Shown here: piece by piece, positions 23,901 to 31,307 of the stretch | Numbering within the stretch: the first letter of the stretch is position 1 | Layout of the letters: every line of letters starts with the position of its first letter | Virus record (IMG/VR): IMGVR_UViG_3300022673_000011 | Location: 1 to 41,173 of that record | Source: a virus | Strand: one strand, 5' to 3' | DNA length: 41,173 nucleotides | The notes under the pieces: model-generated | What the model was told of the DNA's origin: nothing | What the model saw: only the letters and a program-made list of their open reading frames with translations | Databases searched by the model: none | Translations under genes and position numbers: made by a program

Positions 23901-23943
23901 CTTTTTTGAAGTTTGATAGGTGGGGCAGGGATTTAATCTTCAT
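20938..23943 (-). CDS. Triple glycosyltransferase (GT4-GT2-GT2) fused to head-type Cys/HhH protein
   Basis: 1001 residues. Residues 1-310 form a GT-B glycosyltransferase: a GT4-like EX7E motif (E222 to E230 in KETFGIGVLE) and AGVPVLGYNQGG. Residues 314-530 form a GT2 domain (VVIPVYNKT, DADD at 400-403, ED at 493-494). Residues 568-800 form a second GT2 domain (VSVIIPVGPG, DADD at 661-664, EDWDYW). From residue 832 a different protein begins, MACGCGKSSN, resembling a small phage head protein, followed by two helix-hairpin-helix motifs at the end (TVPGVTDTIAKALEQAGL, NVKGIGDKRASI). That internal ATG (21450) has AAGGA 10 bases upstream, so it may also be made alone. It starts at an ATGA overlap with the aminotransferase gene. 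Confidence 0.85.
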   Translation of the reverse strand: MKIKSLPHLSNFKKEESGIKRVVEAYHKYLPQFDIETVEPDATSYDLLVAHAGMGNGTADVAHLHGLYWTADYESTNWEFEANARIVNELQVARQVTVPSQWVAKTLQRDMRINPHVIGHGIDWDKWQHNYRSEGYVLWNKNRVGDVCSPKDVNKLAAIFNKVEFISTFGNGADLSKRNQQELQEIRSKGLTPHYINIGVRNHLEMQELIQKAGVYLSTTKETFGIGVLEAMAAGVPVLGYNQGGNVDLIEHGVNGYLATDFDDLVEGLIYCLEHQKTLGDNGRQIAKEWTWLKQIEKVADVYRLANKPQPATVAVVIPVYNKTPGQVERAVESCLKQTLQPQQVIVVNDGSEQDYHFVESMGSENYYPVEYIKQDNQGVAIARNSGISQANTKYICCLDADDWIEPTFLEVCINALEDDKTLDIAYTKLKWHNHNEAKTGISEWPGEWDFDRQVNYKKRQNQVPTCCVFRRDMWQRLGGFRQRYAPQGAGAEDAEFWTRSGAYGFGAKLVTQEALFNYSLGGNTSEDYQEPDWLAWHPWAKDNQHPFASYATPEFKSHPVRQYDEPLVSVIIPVGPGHEQNVIDALDSLEAQTFRKWEAIVIDDTQLFDNEESNKIWNMIFDSYPYIVLIDTGSSEPKGAGIARNRGVEEAKAPFILFLDADDTLHPDAIETMVTAWNQQQKAIYTDYVGQAFIEEQLAAQLQQQKRLLSYNPEDGEAFISYKAFDFDCERALRQPESPPYIWCNITTLIPKQWHYDIGGFDESMETWEDWDYWLRMAWAGKCFYRVQKELLRYRFYTGQRRDKAAGDTELGRQVAQKMIKYIAEKDINKMACGCGKSSNGKQAVTEQAATASNDNDYVRAKYTGKRGNHHIVGAYKMPNEPQLPSRRIGQEFAHYYGYGQEGAISLVHREDIKLMVGKWLPVEEVIVPEAEKPIIEPPKSITFELQTVPGVTDTIAKALEQAGLTTRKAILEAGIAGLENVKGIGDKRASIIVNYLQTD

Positions 23944-25025
23944 TCTTTATCCTTCAAAAACTCTTGTGTTAATTCGATAACCGTCATCACATCGTTATAA
24001 GACAAACTCTGATGCAATGGCAAGAGCAAAGTTTCTTGTGCTGCCTTTTCGGTATTAGGTAAACCTACATTGACACCTAAAGCCTTATGGCAAGGCCAAT
24101 ACCTAAAGGTAGTGTAGATGTCATTGTCTCTTAAATGCTTTGCCAATTCATCCCTACGTGGTGTTTGTATCCAGTAGAAGCTATGGCCGCTTGTACAACC
24201 AGGCAATATAGGCAATTCTCCTAAATGTTGCTCATAGATGCTTTTATACATTGCCCGTTTACCTAAAAAGTCTGGTAGTTTGGCGAGTTGGGATAAGCCG
24301 ATAGAGGCTGCAATGTCGTTCATTATCGAACGCCTGCCGGGATATGTGACTTCAAACTCCCACCATTTGTTATTGTCAGATGATATACCACTTTGAGAAG
24401 TCATACCGAGATACATGTAATGCTTTAATCCTTTATCTGGCAAGCTACAATAAATTATTCCCCCATCACCGCAGGTTATTGTTTTCATTGCATCAAATGA
24501 CCATATGCCGAAGTCTGCTAAAGTGCCTACTGGCTTGTTATTGTAAGTTGCACCTAAAGCGCAAGCCGCATCCTCTATTACGCATATAAACTTTTCATTT
24601 GCCATTTTAACAATAGGTTGAATATCGCAAGGGTAGCCACCGTAATGCAATAAAATAATAGCTATTGTTTTATTAGTTACCAAAGGTTCGATGTATTCAA
24701 GCGAAGTGTTAAGCGTTTTGTAATCTACATCACAAAAAACAGGCACGCCACCATTAGCTATTACAGCATTGGCAGCACCCACGAAACTAATGGAAGGTAG
24801 AATAACTTCCATTCCATCTACGTCGATATACTCCAATACTTGAAATAATGCTTCTGTTGCGCTATTTGTTGAGACTACATTGTCAGCCGGTACTCCTAAA
24901 TATTTGGCAAACTGGTATTCAAAGGTCGATACTTTGTCACCCTTGCCTATCCAATTGGATTCAAATGTTTGAGCTACTGCTAAAAGTTCCTCAAGACCAA
25001 GCAAGGGTTGAAAGATGTTAATCAT
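23940..25025 (-). CDS. DegT/DnrJ/EryC1-family sugar aminotransferase
   Basis: 361 residues from ATG 25025. An in-frame GTG 6 bases earlier lies inside the GAGGTG ribosome binding site and is less likely. Hallmarks of the PLP family are present: NSATEALFQVLEYI, the cofactor Asp in IEDAACALGA, and SFDAMKTITCGDGG with the Schiff-base Lys. It probably transfers an amino group to a 4-keto or 3-keto nucleotide sugar; perosamine-synthase-like activity would be possible. Neighbours are glycosyltransferases. Compare the other PLP enzyme at 28631-29785, which lacks the Lys. Confidence 0.9.
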   Translation of the reverse strand: MINIFQPLLGLEELLAVAQTFESNWIGKGDKVSTFEYQFAKYLGVPADNVVSTNSATEALFQVLEYIDVDGMEVILPSISFVGAANAVIANGGVPVFCDVDYKTLNTSLEYIEPLVTNKTIAIILLHYGGYPCDIQPIVKMANEKFICVIEDAACALGATYNNKPVGTLADFGIWSFDAMKTITCGDGGIIYCSLPDKGLKHYMYLGMTSQSGISSDNNKWWEFEVTYPGRRSIMNDIAASIGLSQLAKLPDFLGKRAMYKSIYEQHLGELPILPGCTSGHSFYWIQTPRRDELAKHLRDNDIYTTFRYWPCHKALGVNVGLPNTEKAAQETLLLPLHQSLSYNDVMTVIELTQEFLKDKE

Positions 25026-25191
25026 TATCACCTCTTATGTTTACACTTACCTTGTAGCCGGTTACTGGGTGATAGTCTATGGTAATACTATCTATTATGG
25101 TTTTTGTTATTTGCGAAAATAGAGTAATGGATTGCTCAATTTGCACTTCTATACCGCGTTTTTCTATTTCCAATTGTTGTTCATTTATCAT
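25018..25191 (-). CDS. Small hypothetical protein
   Basis: 57 residues from ATG 25191 with AAGGA 4 bases upstream and an ATGA overlap with the GT10 gene. An in-frame start at 25221 would overlap further and has no support. The peptide is helical at first (MINEQQLEIEKRGIEVQIEQ) then beta (SITIDYHPVTGYKVSVNIRG). No family recognised. Confidence 0.55.
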   Translation of the reverse strand: MINEQQLEIEKRGIEVQIEQSITLFSQITKTIIDSITIDYHPVTGYKVSVNIRGDND

Positions 25192-26042
25192 AGATTCCTT
25201 AAAACATTTAAGTATAGCCAATCTTCAGTTACCGCATATTCTTGAGCTAATTGATAATTGTCTTTAACCGCGTCAAGCATCGAATCATAAACAACATCCA
25301 GTTCGAGTATCCTGGCTTTAGCCAAAATTTCATTCATCTCTACTTTTGTCTCAAACCGAATTACGCCATCGGTATTAAAAAACTCGGACAGATTAGAGCA
25401 TCCCCAATAAATAGGCACTGTACCAAGTATGAAGGCGTCTAATAACCACTCTGTAAAGAGATTATCTTCAAGGCAAGTTTCGGTAATAATTGAAAACTTG
25501 TAATCTGCCAGAGTTTTGTATTTTGTTTGCCATGAATAATCTACAGGTTGACCATAGATACCGTAAAAATCTACTAGCAGGCTGCCTTGTTGGGAAGCGG
25601 CAATATCTTGCCGGATTGTATGGCCTAGTGTTGATGCTTTGTTGCCTACTAGCATTGATATGTTTTTAGTTTTTGGCTTTATGCCCCATTGTGACTGAGG
25701 AATCCAGATGCCGCCATAGGGGATAAATCTAAACTTATCATCTAAATTCAAGAAACCTTGATGATAGGTAAGGCAAGAATCCAGATGTTGCAAATTGTCT
25801 AATGCACGTTCATAGGTGTAAGGATGCAAGCAAAACGGCTCTCTTAGCCAGCCTATCTTTATGTCACTCTTGACTACCGGCATTACCTCATTGTTAATCC
25901 ATTCGTCAGTAAAAATGGTAATGCCGGAATAGGTCTTTTGGCGCTTGGCATAGGTGATGTGTTGTGAAGTTTGGTAAGCGGTAGAACAAGTATGATTACC
26001 AAAGTTACTGTCAAAGAGGTTAACCTCTAGCATTGTGGACAT
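25188..26042 (-). CDS. GT10 fucosyltransferase-like glycosyltransferase
   Basis: 284 residues. The family signature of alpha-1,3-fucosyltransferases (GT10) is in the C-terminal half: KFSIITETCLEDNLFTEWLL, then LGTVPIYWGCSNLSEFFNTD. The N-terminal part is the acceptor side (IKIGWLREPFCLHP, FRFIPYGG). GT10 enzymes use GDP-activated L-fucose or related 6-deoxyhexoses, which agrees with the GDP-fucose-synthase-like SDR at 31288-32160. It would add the final deoxysugar to a glycan or protein acceptor. Confidence 0.85.
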   Translation of the reverse strand: MSTMLEVNLFDSNFGNHTCSTAYQTSQHITYAKRQKTYSGITIFTDEWINNEVMPVVKSDIKIGWLREPFCLHPYTYERALDNLQHLDSCLTYHQGFLNLDDKFRFIPYGGIWIPQSQWGIKPKTKNISMLVGNKASTLGHTIRQDIAASQQGSLLVDFYGIYGQPVDYSWQTKYKTLADYKFSIITETCLEDNLFTEWLLDAFILGTVPIYWGCSNLSEFFNTDGVIRFETKVEMNEILAKARILELDVVYDSMLDAVKDNYQLAQEYAVTEDWLYLNVLRNL

Positions 26043-26152
26043 ATTTCCATAATCAATAAACTAATTCGCACCAAAACTGACAATATACAAAACAGTATTA
26101 TGGCTATGGTAAGCAATTGAATCTTAATCGTTGTGATGTCTTCATCGTCCAA
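26027..26152 (-). CDS. Possible 41-residue membrane peptide
   Basis: TTG at 26152 overlaps the methyltransferase stop, and the frame runs to 26027, into the start of the GT10 gene. The predicted peptide has one strong transmembrane segment (LLTIAIILFCILSVLV). There is no good ribosome binding site, so support is only the hydrophobic composition and the tight packing. Confidence 0.3.
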   Translation of the reverse strand: MDDEDITTIKIQLLTIAIILFCILSVLVRISLLIMEICPQC

Positions 26153-26888
26153 ATGAGTACCAGCTTTCCGGTGGCAAATGGTCTAACCTTTGATGCATCC
26201 ACTCTTTGCCTAAGTCCAGGTTCTGAAAGTAATTAATGTTGTCGTAATCTTCAAATTTGTTAGAGTACAAAAAGAGGTAACTTTTTGCTTTTACTGCATT
26301 TATTACCTTATCTCTTAACCCATAATCCGTTTCGCTTAACGAGTACGAGGCAAAAAGTAAGTCAACTTTTCTCTTGGTAATGCGCTTAAGCCATGTTGCC
26401 GGAGTGTTATTTTCAGATAAATACCACTGTTGCAAAAGGGCAAACTCCGGCAAGTCGTAAATGTAGTATTTGCCGGTAAAACCCAATCGCCTGGCAGCTA
26501 TAACTGATTGCCCAAAGCCGCCACCAAATTCATAAATAGTTTTTAAGTTAGATAACTTTAAGCCAGTTTCCTCTTGCCATTTGTGAAAGTTTGAAAGCTG
26601 GTGAACAAGGGATAAAGAGTCGGCATCATTAAATAATCCATCAGTACAATGTTTTGGCGCTTTAATAAGTTGTTTTATGTTTTCCGGTAGTTGCAAATAT
26701 TCTTGAAGGATAGCATTACGCCAGTGATTGTGAAGCATCGTATGGTAGACGCAAGGCCACCTCATAAATGTTGCCGGGTCATTACACTGGGCCAAGTCCC
26801 ATAGCTGCCATCGCCAATATTCCCAGTAAGGTGGTTTGAGGTCGGTTTCTGTTTGTGGTAGTTTTGCCATTTCTTTTTGTAAGTTCAT
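26142..26888 (-). CDS. Putative sugar O-methyltransferase
   Basis: 248 residues, ATG with GGAG 7 bases upstream. The SAM site is visible in LKTIYEFGGGFGQSVIAARR (EFGGGFG, motif I) and YIYDLPEF (acidic end of the second strand). The N-terminus is Trp/Tyr-rich (PPYWEYWRWQLWDL). This matches the putative sugar O-methyltransferase family found in O-antigen loci. It probably methylates the glycan made by this cassette. It overlaps the upstream HTH gene by 107 bases in another frame. Confidence 0.75.
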   Translation of the reverse strand: MNLQKEMAKLPQTETDLKPPYWEYWRWQLWDLAQCNDPATFMRWPCVYHTMLHNHWRNAILQEYLQLPENIKQLIKAPKHCTDGLFNDADSLSLVHQLSNFHKWQEETGLKLSNLKTIYEFGGGFGQSVIAARRLGFTGKYYIYDLPEFALLQQWYLSENNTPATWLKRITKRKVDLLFASYSLSETDYGLRDKVINAVKAKSYLFLYSNKFEDYDNINYFQNLDLGKEWMHQRLDHLPPESWYSFGR

Positions 26889-27195
26889 ACTTTACTCCGT
26901 ACTTTTCGTTAAACGCTTGCCAGCCTAATTGTTTGCTTTGTTGTCTAAGCAATTCATCTACTTGAGACCGTAGTATTTTAATCTGTTGTCTTAGAGCTAC
27001 TTTTTTGTTCACTCCTGATTTTCGACTTACGGTATAACCCTTGTGTTTTAACTTTTTAAGATGCTGATAAACTGCTTGATTAGTTGTGCCAAAATATAAA
27101 CTTATTTCTTTGGCCGTAGGCTTGCAATCGTTATCCGTCTGGTATTGATCAGAAAAGGCTATAATGTCCAGTTGCCGTTGGGTGAATTTAGTCAA
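26782..27195 (-). CDS. LexA-like winged helix DNA-binding protein
   Basis: 137 residues from TTG 27195 (overlaps previous stop by 8 bases). Residues 1-58 follow the LexA N-terminal pattern: FTQRQLDIIAFSDQY, then PTAKEISLYFGTTNQAVYQH, and KKLKHKGY. The LexA peptidase domain is absent. A basic coiled segment follows (QQIKILRSQVDELLRQQSKQ). The last ~35 residues are read from the start of the methyltransferase gene in another frame. Possible local regulator of the sugar cassette. Confidence 0.7.
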   Translation of the reverse strand: MTKFTQRQLDIIAFSDQYQTDNDCKPTAKEISLYFGTTNQAVYQHLKKLKHKGYTVSRKSGVNKKVALRQQIKILRSQVDELLRQQSKQLGWQAFNEKYGVKYELTKRNGKTTTNRNRPQTTLLGILAMAAMGLGPV

Positions 27196-27841
27196 TTTCT
27201 TGCCACCAATCTAAGTTGTCCACATAGCCCTGTTTTAGCATAAATTCGCCAAGCACTTCGTTAAATGCCCTACCTTGTTCTTTTGTAAAATGATTGCGCC
27301 AATCACCTACTTTGCCTAATCTCATAAAGTGGTCATTGTTAATTGCTTGTCGCATGTTGTCGAATGATTGCCGGTCAATTGCTGCTTGTATTTTTGCTTC
27401 TGGTACTTCAACTCCTAAATCTCTGAATAGTCTTGATAGTTCCCCTACCGGCTTAGAATGTAGATATTCATATCTGGTATTCAAGGTGCTTAACCAGCTA
27501 TTGATATAGTCCTCGTATTTCCATTCGCCGCCCACTTCGTGCATCGTTGGTGTAGCGAGTGCTCGCAAGGCAGAATCAAAGTCGAAATGATTGCGATAGT
27601 ACATGGCGCTTATCATAACGTCTCTTGGGTCACGCTGTAACATAATGACTTGTTTATCGTCAAATTGATTGACATTAGGCTGATGCACCTTGCGAATGAT
27701 GCCTTTATCGCCAGCTAGTCCCCAATAGCCTTGTGCTCCTGCATTAGGATCATCGTGTTGGGTAAGGTCTAAAACATCAGATAGAAGATGAACAAACCAA
27801 GTAATGCCGGACTTGGGATAAGCGGTTATAATTAGCTCCAT
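27188..27841 (-). CDS. PAPS-dependent sulfotransferase
   Basis: 217 residues from ATG 27841; an ATG at 27859 in the same frame is possible. The protein starts with the 5'-phosphosulfate-binding loop (MELIITAYPKSGITWFVHLL). The 3'-phosphate-binding part is present (RDPRDVMISAMYYRNHF), as is the late motif GKVGDWRNHFTKE. These are the key elements of the sulfotransferase family. It would transfer sulfate from PAPS to a sugar hydroxyl. In a glycan cassette this predicts sulfated surface sugar. A PP-loop protein of the PAPS-reductase type lies upstream at 30519. Confidence 0.88.
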   Translation of the reverse strand: MELIITAYPKSGITWFVHLLSDVLDLTQHDDPNAGAQGYWGLAGDKGIIRKVHQPNVNQFDDKQVIMLQRDPRDVMISAMYYRNHFDFDSALRALATPTMHEVGGEWKYEDYINSWLSTLNTRYEYLHSKPVGELSRLFRDLGVEVPEAKIQAAIDRQSFDNMRQAINNDHFMRLGKVGDWRNHFTKEQGRAFNEVLGEFMLKQGYVDNLDWWQEID

Positions 27842-27959
27842 TAAAACTCTTTTCTGCATTGTAAACAGTAAGTTCTATGCCTGCCATGCACAATCGTTAT
27901 ATGATAGCAACATAGCTGAGAGATAAAGGTTAGTATTTTATTGACCGGCCATATTTTAG

Positions 27960-28559
27960 TCATACTCTAAATGCTATTAAACTCTCTACTCTTTTGATTA
28001 GTTTGTAGTTGCCAAGTAATAGTTCATCTACCGCCCTATCAACTCCAGCCCAAGACCTGGGATGAGGTTTGTCGGGTTGATAATCTTCTTCATGTTCGTA
28101 TAGCTCATGTTTGCGGTAATCGTGTATTGCAATAATGCCATTTATTTTTACACAAGGCAACCAGGCCAGAATGTCATTTGAGCATCCTTCATAAGAATGT
28201 TCACCATCAATAAAGACCATATCTATATCTATATCAGATAATTGCCATTCTACTCCTATTTTGAAACTATCATCTTGAATATGCTCCACTCTCTCATTCC
28301 ATAATCCGGCTTCTTTTAATACCTTTTCCTCGGCTGCCAAACACCCCAATGGATTATCATCTCTTTGTACATCTATGGTTATCAGGTGCATATCAGGCCG
28401 CGATTCCATAAATGCCAAGCCGCTAGTGCCTGAGCCTGCACCAATGTTAACGACTGTTGGATTATCGAGCAATGACCTTGCAAGCTCTTTAAGAAATGGC
28501 ACTTCATCAGGAAATAGATACTTAAAAGCTTGCTGTAGTGTTTCGCTACTATGCGCCAT
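27960..28559 (-). CDS. SAM methyltransferase (Methyltransf_24 type)
   Basis: 199 residues, ATG with AAAGGA about 9 bases upstream. Motif I VVNIGAGSGTSGLAF, a segment LITIDVQRDD after strand 2, and the family-specific FIDGEHSYEGCSNDILAWLP with IIAIHDYRKHE. This family includes sugar-modifying methyltransferases (macrocin and cephalosporin-hydroxylase-like proteins). His and Asp in the last two motifs may bind metal. It probably acts on the cassette's glycan. The ~118 bases between it and the sulfotransferase start contain no clear signal. Confidence 0.85.
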   Translation of the reverse strand: MAHSSETLQQAFKYLFPDEVPFLKELARSLLDNPTVVNIGAGSGTSGLAFMESRPDMHLITIDVQRDDNPLGCLAAEEKVLKEAGLWNERVEHIQDDSFKIGVEWQLSDIDIDMVFIDGEHSYEGCSNDILAWLPCVKINGIIAIHDYRKHELYEHEEDYQPDKPHPRSWAGVDRAVDELLLGNYKLIKRVESLIAFRV

Positions 28560-28638
28560 ATATTCTTATCCTTTGTATGTGATAATCTTCAATTGTCAGT
28601 AGCACAACAAGTAACACTAGCCAGTCTTGTTTAGTCAT
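28552..28638 (-). CDS. Possible 28-residue hydrophobic peptide
   Basis: ATG at 28638 inside the end of the PLP enzyme gene, reading MTKQDWLVLLVVLLTIEDYH and ending over the methyltransferase start. One short hydrophobic stretch. No ribosome binding site seen. Similar in kind to the membrane peptide at 26027-26152. Confidence 0.2.
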
Positions 28639-29785
28639 AATATTTTTTGAACACTTCTGTAACATACTCTAATTCTTCACTTGATAGGTTCTGGTGACAA
28701 CCTATATAGAAACCATTATCATCTATCCATTGCGCTACCGGATAGTCATTTGGATTCCATAACCCCTTATAAACCGGCTGATTGATGAGAGGTAACATTC
28801 TGCGAGTTTGTATGCCATACTCGTTAAGATGCTTTGTAAGGTTATCTCTTTGATTATCTTCAAGGCACACTATAGGATACATCATAAAAGCGTGTTGAGT
28901 ATTGGGTCTTATTGCCGGTAGCTGCAAGGGTAAATGCTTGAGGCTTTCCGTCAGGTATCTGGCATTTGCTTGACGGTTGTCTAGCATCGTTTGGTAATCG
29001 CTTAACTGAGCTAAACCTATTGCTGCCTCAAGTTCTGTTATGCGAAAACTATGCCCTACTCGCTCAAAGGCAAAATCACGGTGTACCTTTTGAGGAGTAA
29101 AATCGCCGGTAGATGATAGGTCACTGTATACCAGGCCGTGATTGCACAATGAGCGCATTATCTTTGCGTATAGTGCATTGTTGGTTAATGAGATGCCACC
29201 TACGCCAGTTGTCACCAGGTGGGCCATATAAGTTGAAAAACAAGAAATATCACTCCAACTGCCTACAGGATGAATGTAATGGTCAACGAACATGGACTCG
29301 CAACTATCTTCAATGATTTTGATGGATAGCTCAGAGAATTTATTAAGCTCTTTCCATATTTGCACCATGTTACATGGTTGCCCGAAAGTATGAACGGGTA
29401 TGATAGCTTTTGTCTTATCAGTTATAGCATCTGGTATTAGGTTGCAATCAATGCCGTAATAGTCTTTTTCAACATCGACTAAGACCGGCTTAAGTCCCGA
29501 TTGCAGGACGATATTAACGGTAGCTACAAATGTTAAAGCCGGTACAAGTACCTCATCACCTTCATTCCAACCATGCACCTCTTTAAGAGTTTGGATAGCC
29601 ACGAGTAAAGAGCTAGTGCCAGAATTAGACAAAACGCCAAATTTGCAATCGTGTAGTAAAGCGAAGTCTTGCTCAAATTGTTTGGAGAGTGGGCCATAGG
29701 ATAGTTGTCCTGATTCTATCACCTGATTGATTAGGGCATATGTTTTGGGTAGTGGTTTGAAAGTACCTGTTTCTATTCTAAACAT
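28631..29785 (-). CDS. DegT-fold PLP enzyme with His in place of catalytic Lys (ColD-like 3-dehydratase)
   Basis: 384 residues from ATG 29785, which has AAAGGA 7 bases upstream; ATG 29791 is too close to it. The family fold is clear: SNSGTSSLLVAIQTL, and IIEDSCESMFV with the cofactor Asp. At the Schiff-base position the sequence reads CFSTYMAHLVTTGVGG, so His occupies the usual Lys position. GDP-4-keto-6-deoxymannose 3-dehydratase (ColD) has the same His replacement and uses PMP and glutamate to remove the 3-hydroxyl. A role in making a 3,6-dideoxysugar is therefore plausible, in line with the GDP-fucose-synthase-like SDR and GT10 enzyme. Confidence 0.85.
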   Translation of the reverse strand: MFRIETGTFKPLPKTYALINQVIESGQLSYGPLSKQFEQDFALLHDCKFGVLSNSGTSSLLVAIQTLKEVHGWNEGDEVLVPALTFVATVNIVLQSGLKPVLVDVEKDYYGIDCNLIPDAITDKTKAIIPVHTFGQPCNMVQIWKELNKFSELSIKIIEDSCESMFVDHYIHPVGSWSDISCFSTYMAHLVTTGVGGISLTNNALYAKIMRSLCNHGLVYSDLSSTGDFTPQKVHRDFAFERVGHSFRITELEAAIGLAQLSDYQTMLDNRQANARYLTESLKHLPLQLPAIRPNTQHAFMMYPIVCLEDNQRDNLTKHLNEYGIQTRRMLPLINQPVYKGLWNPNDYPVAQWIDDNGFYIGCHQNLSSEELEYVTEVFKKYYD

Positions 29786-30506
29786 ACCCATGTCCTTTTA
29801 ATTCGTCTCTATCTGCTTTGCTTAACGCCGGTAGCCCGACGTTCGGGTCTTGATTCCATTTGCCGCCCTGGATTACATTTGCGTGTTTCATAGGCGATTG
29901 ACGAGTACCTAAGACTAAAAGCTCGTCGCCCGCTTGGGCCAATCGTCTAGTGCCGTTTAGCTCTATTTGTTGGGCTGTTTCGTTTGGTACTAGAAATCGT
30001 CTTAGTAAATCTTTACGCCACATCCCGCCCCATAAAGAGAGGTGATAGGCTGATTGATAGTCACTCTTGATAAGGTCGAGATAGCCTGCCGTGTCATAAG
30101 TACTGTTATTGTAAGCATACCGACCAGGGTCAGCGTTTAACCGGTCTGAACAAAGGTCAAACTTTATAACATTCTGGAATTGATGCATATAATCGTAAAT
30201 GATATGGATACCCTGAACGTCTAATTGCCGGGTAAGCCAGTAATCATCTAACATCAGAATAAAAACATTATCTGCTACTTCGTCCAGGATTTTGATTAAA
30301 GCGTCTGACCAATTATGAATAGGATAATCCGATTCTTTACCGAGTACAATACGTTCTGGATCATAGCCTAGATTGTAGTCTACGAGTTGCTCGAAACCGC
30401 AAACTGTTACCCGGCCCAGGTGCATGGCATATTTTCTCCACTGGTAAAAGAAGCCTCGCAGGGTATGAAGTTGTTTATCAGAGGTTATGACGATTGTTTG
30501 AACCAT
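29778..30506 (-). CDS. Glycosyltransferase-like protein (GT-A type)
   Basis: 242 residues, ATG preceded by AAAGG. The core phrase VFILMLDDYWLTRQLD gives an Asp-Asp motif at the end of a strand, as in GT-A nucleotide-sugar sites. The N-terminus (MVQTIVITSDKQLHTLRGFF) is like phage and bacterial proteins annotated as putative glycosyltransferases. Later SLWGGMWRKDLLRRF resembles acceptor-side segments. Substrate unknown. Overlaps the PLP enzyme gene slightly. Confidence 0.75.
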   Translation of the reverse strand: MVQTIVITSDKQLHTLRGFFYQWRKYAMHLGRVTVCGFEQLVDYNLGYDPERIVLGKESDYPIHNWSDALIKILDEVADNVFILMLDDYWLTRQLDVQGIHIIYDYMHQFQNVIKFDLCSDRLNADPGRYAYNNSTYDTAGYLDLIKSDYQSAYHLSLWGGMWRKDLLRRFLVPNETAQQIELNGTRRLAQAGDELLVLGTRQSPMKHANVIQGGKWNQDPNVGLPALSKADRDELKGHGYV

Positions 30507-30518
30507 TTACCTTTGTCC

Positions 30519-31307
30519 CTACATAAACATACATATCTGACATGCACCAAAATCGTCATTGTTTTCATCCTTCTTTACCCTGCCCCAATATGATCTTATC
30601 TTTTGGGCAGTTGCCAGTGATTTCTCGTAATATTCTGGATAGTATAGTTTCACATCAGCATATTGTCCTTTTACTTCACCGTCAGGCTTGAGATAGCCTG
30701 ACATATTTTTACACACTAAACAGTTATTATGAGTAAAAACCCTTTTATATTTCTTGCCGCGCCATTCTTTAATGTCATAGATAGCTGGATGCCATCCTAT
30801 TTCACGATCAACCAAGGAAAAGCAATCTTCATCTGATAAATGAGCGATAGGATGATATTTATCTTTTGCCTTTTTTAACTGCTTAGATATTCTGTTTTGC
30901 TCTGTTCTGACATACCCGATTAAGTCCAGGTCTATGTTGTGTTCTTCTGTGTATTCCAGCATAGGGATTATTTTTAATTGTTCGCTGCAAGGTGATAGAA
31001 TGGGATGAGGTATCATATTTTCATTCTTGAAAAACTTTAAGGCACTACCCCATTTTACTTTCCATCGAATGCAATCAAAATGACTTGCTGCGTATCTGAT
31101 ACAATCCTTCATAAAAGAAAAAGTATCTGGACTGTGCTCTTTAAGTTGCACAGCAAATAAATGTACTTCTTTCGGTTGTAGCTCTTTGGGATACTCACTA
31201 GCAAGATAGCAAATCAAAGCCGCCGAGTTGATACCACCTGATATGCCTATTAAAACTTTTAGTTTTGAAAAGTCTTTGTGTTCTGGTTTAAGAATTTGAG
31301 CTTGCAT
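30519..31307 (-). CDS. PP-loop ATP pyrophosphatase (PAPS reductase-like)
   Basis: 262 residues. The N-terminal PP-loop reads LIGISGGINSAALICYLA (SGGxNS). The C-terminal part has Cys pairs CLVCKNM and CQICMFM, which could hold a metal or act in thiol chemistry. The length and the pattern of HCL fit the phosphoadenosine phosphosulfate reductase family, whose members in phages include thiolation and adenylation enzymes (for example DndC-like). Here it is between the SDR and a glycosyltransferase, so a role in the sugar cassette is possible. It cannot be assumed to reduce PAPS. Confidence 0.75.
   Translation of the reverse strand: MQAQILKPEHKDFSKLKVLIGISGGINSAALICYLASEYPKELQPKEVHLFAVQLKEHSPDTFSFMKDCIRYAASHFDCIRWKVKWGSALKFFKNENMIPHPILSPCSEQLKIIPMLEYTEEHNIDLDLIGYVRTEQNRISKQLKKAKDKYHPIAHLSDEDCFSLVDREIGWHPAIYDIKEWRGKKYKRVFTHNNCLVCKNMSGYLKPDGEVKGQYADVKLYYPEYYEKSLATAQKIRSYWGRVKKDENNDDFGACQICMFM

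Noticed and set aside
30519-31307. Genuine PAPS reductase (CysH)
   Set aside because: Only the PP-loop and general layout fit. The CysH-type C-terminal ECGLH motif is not seen, so a reductase function is not claimed.
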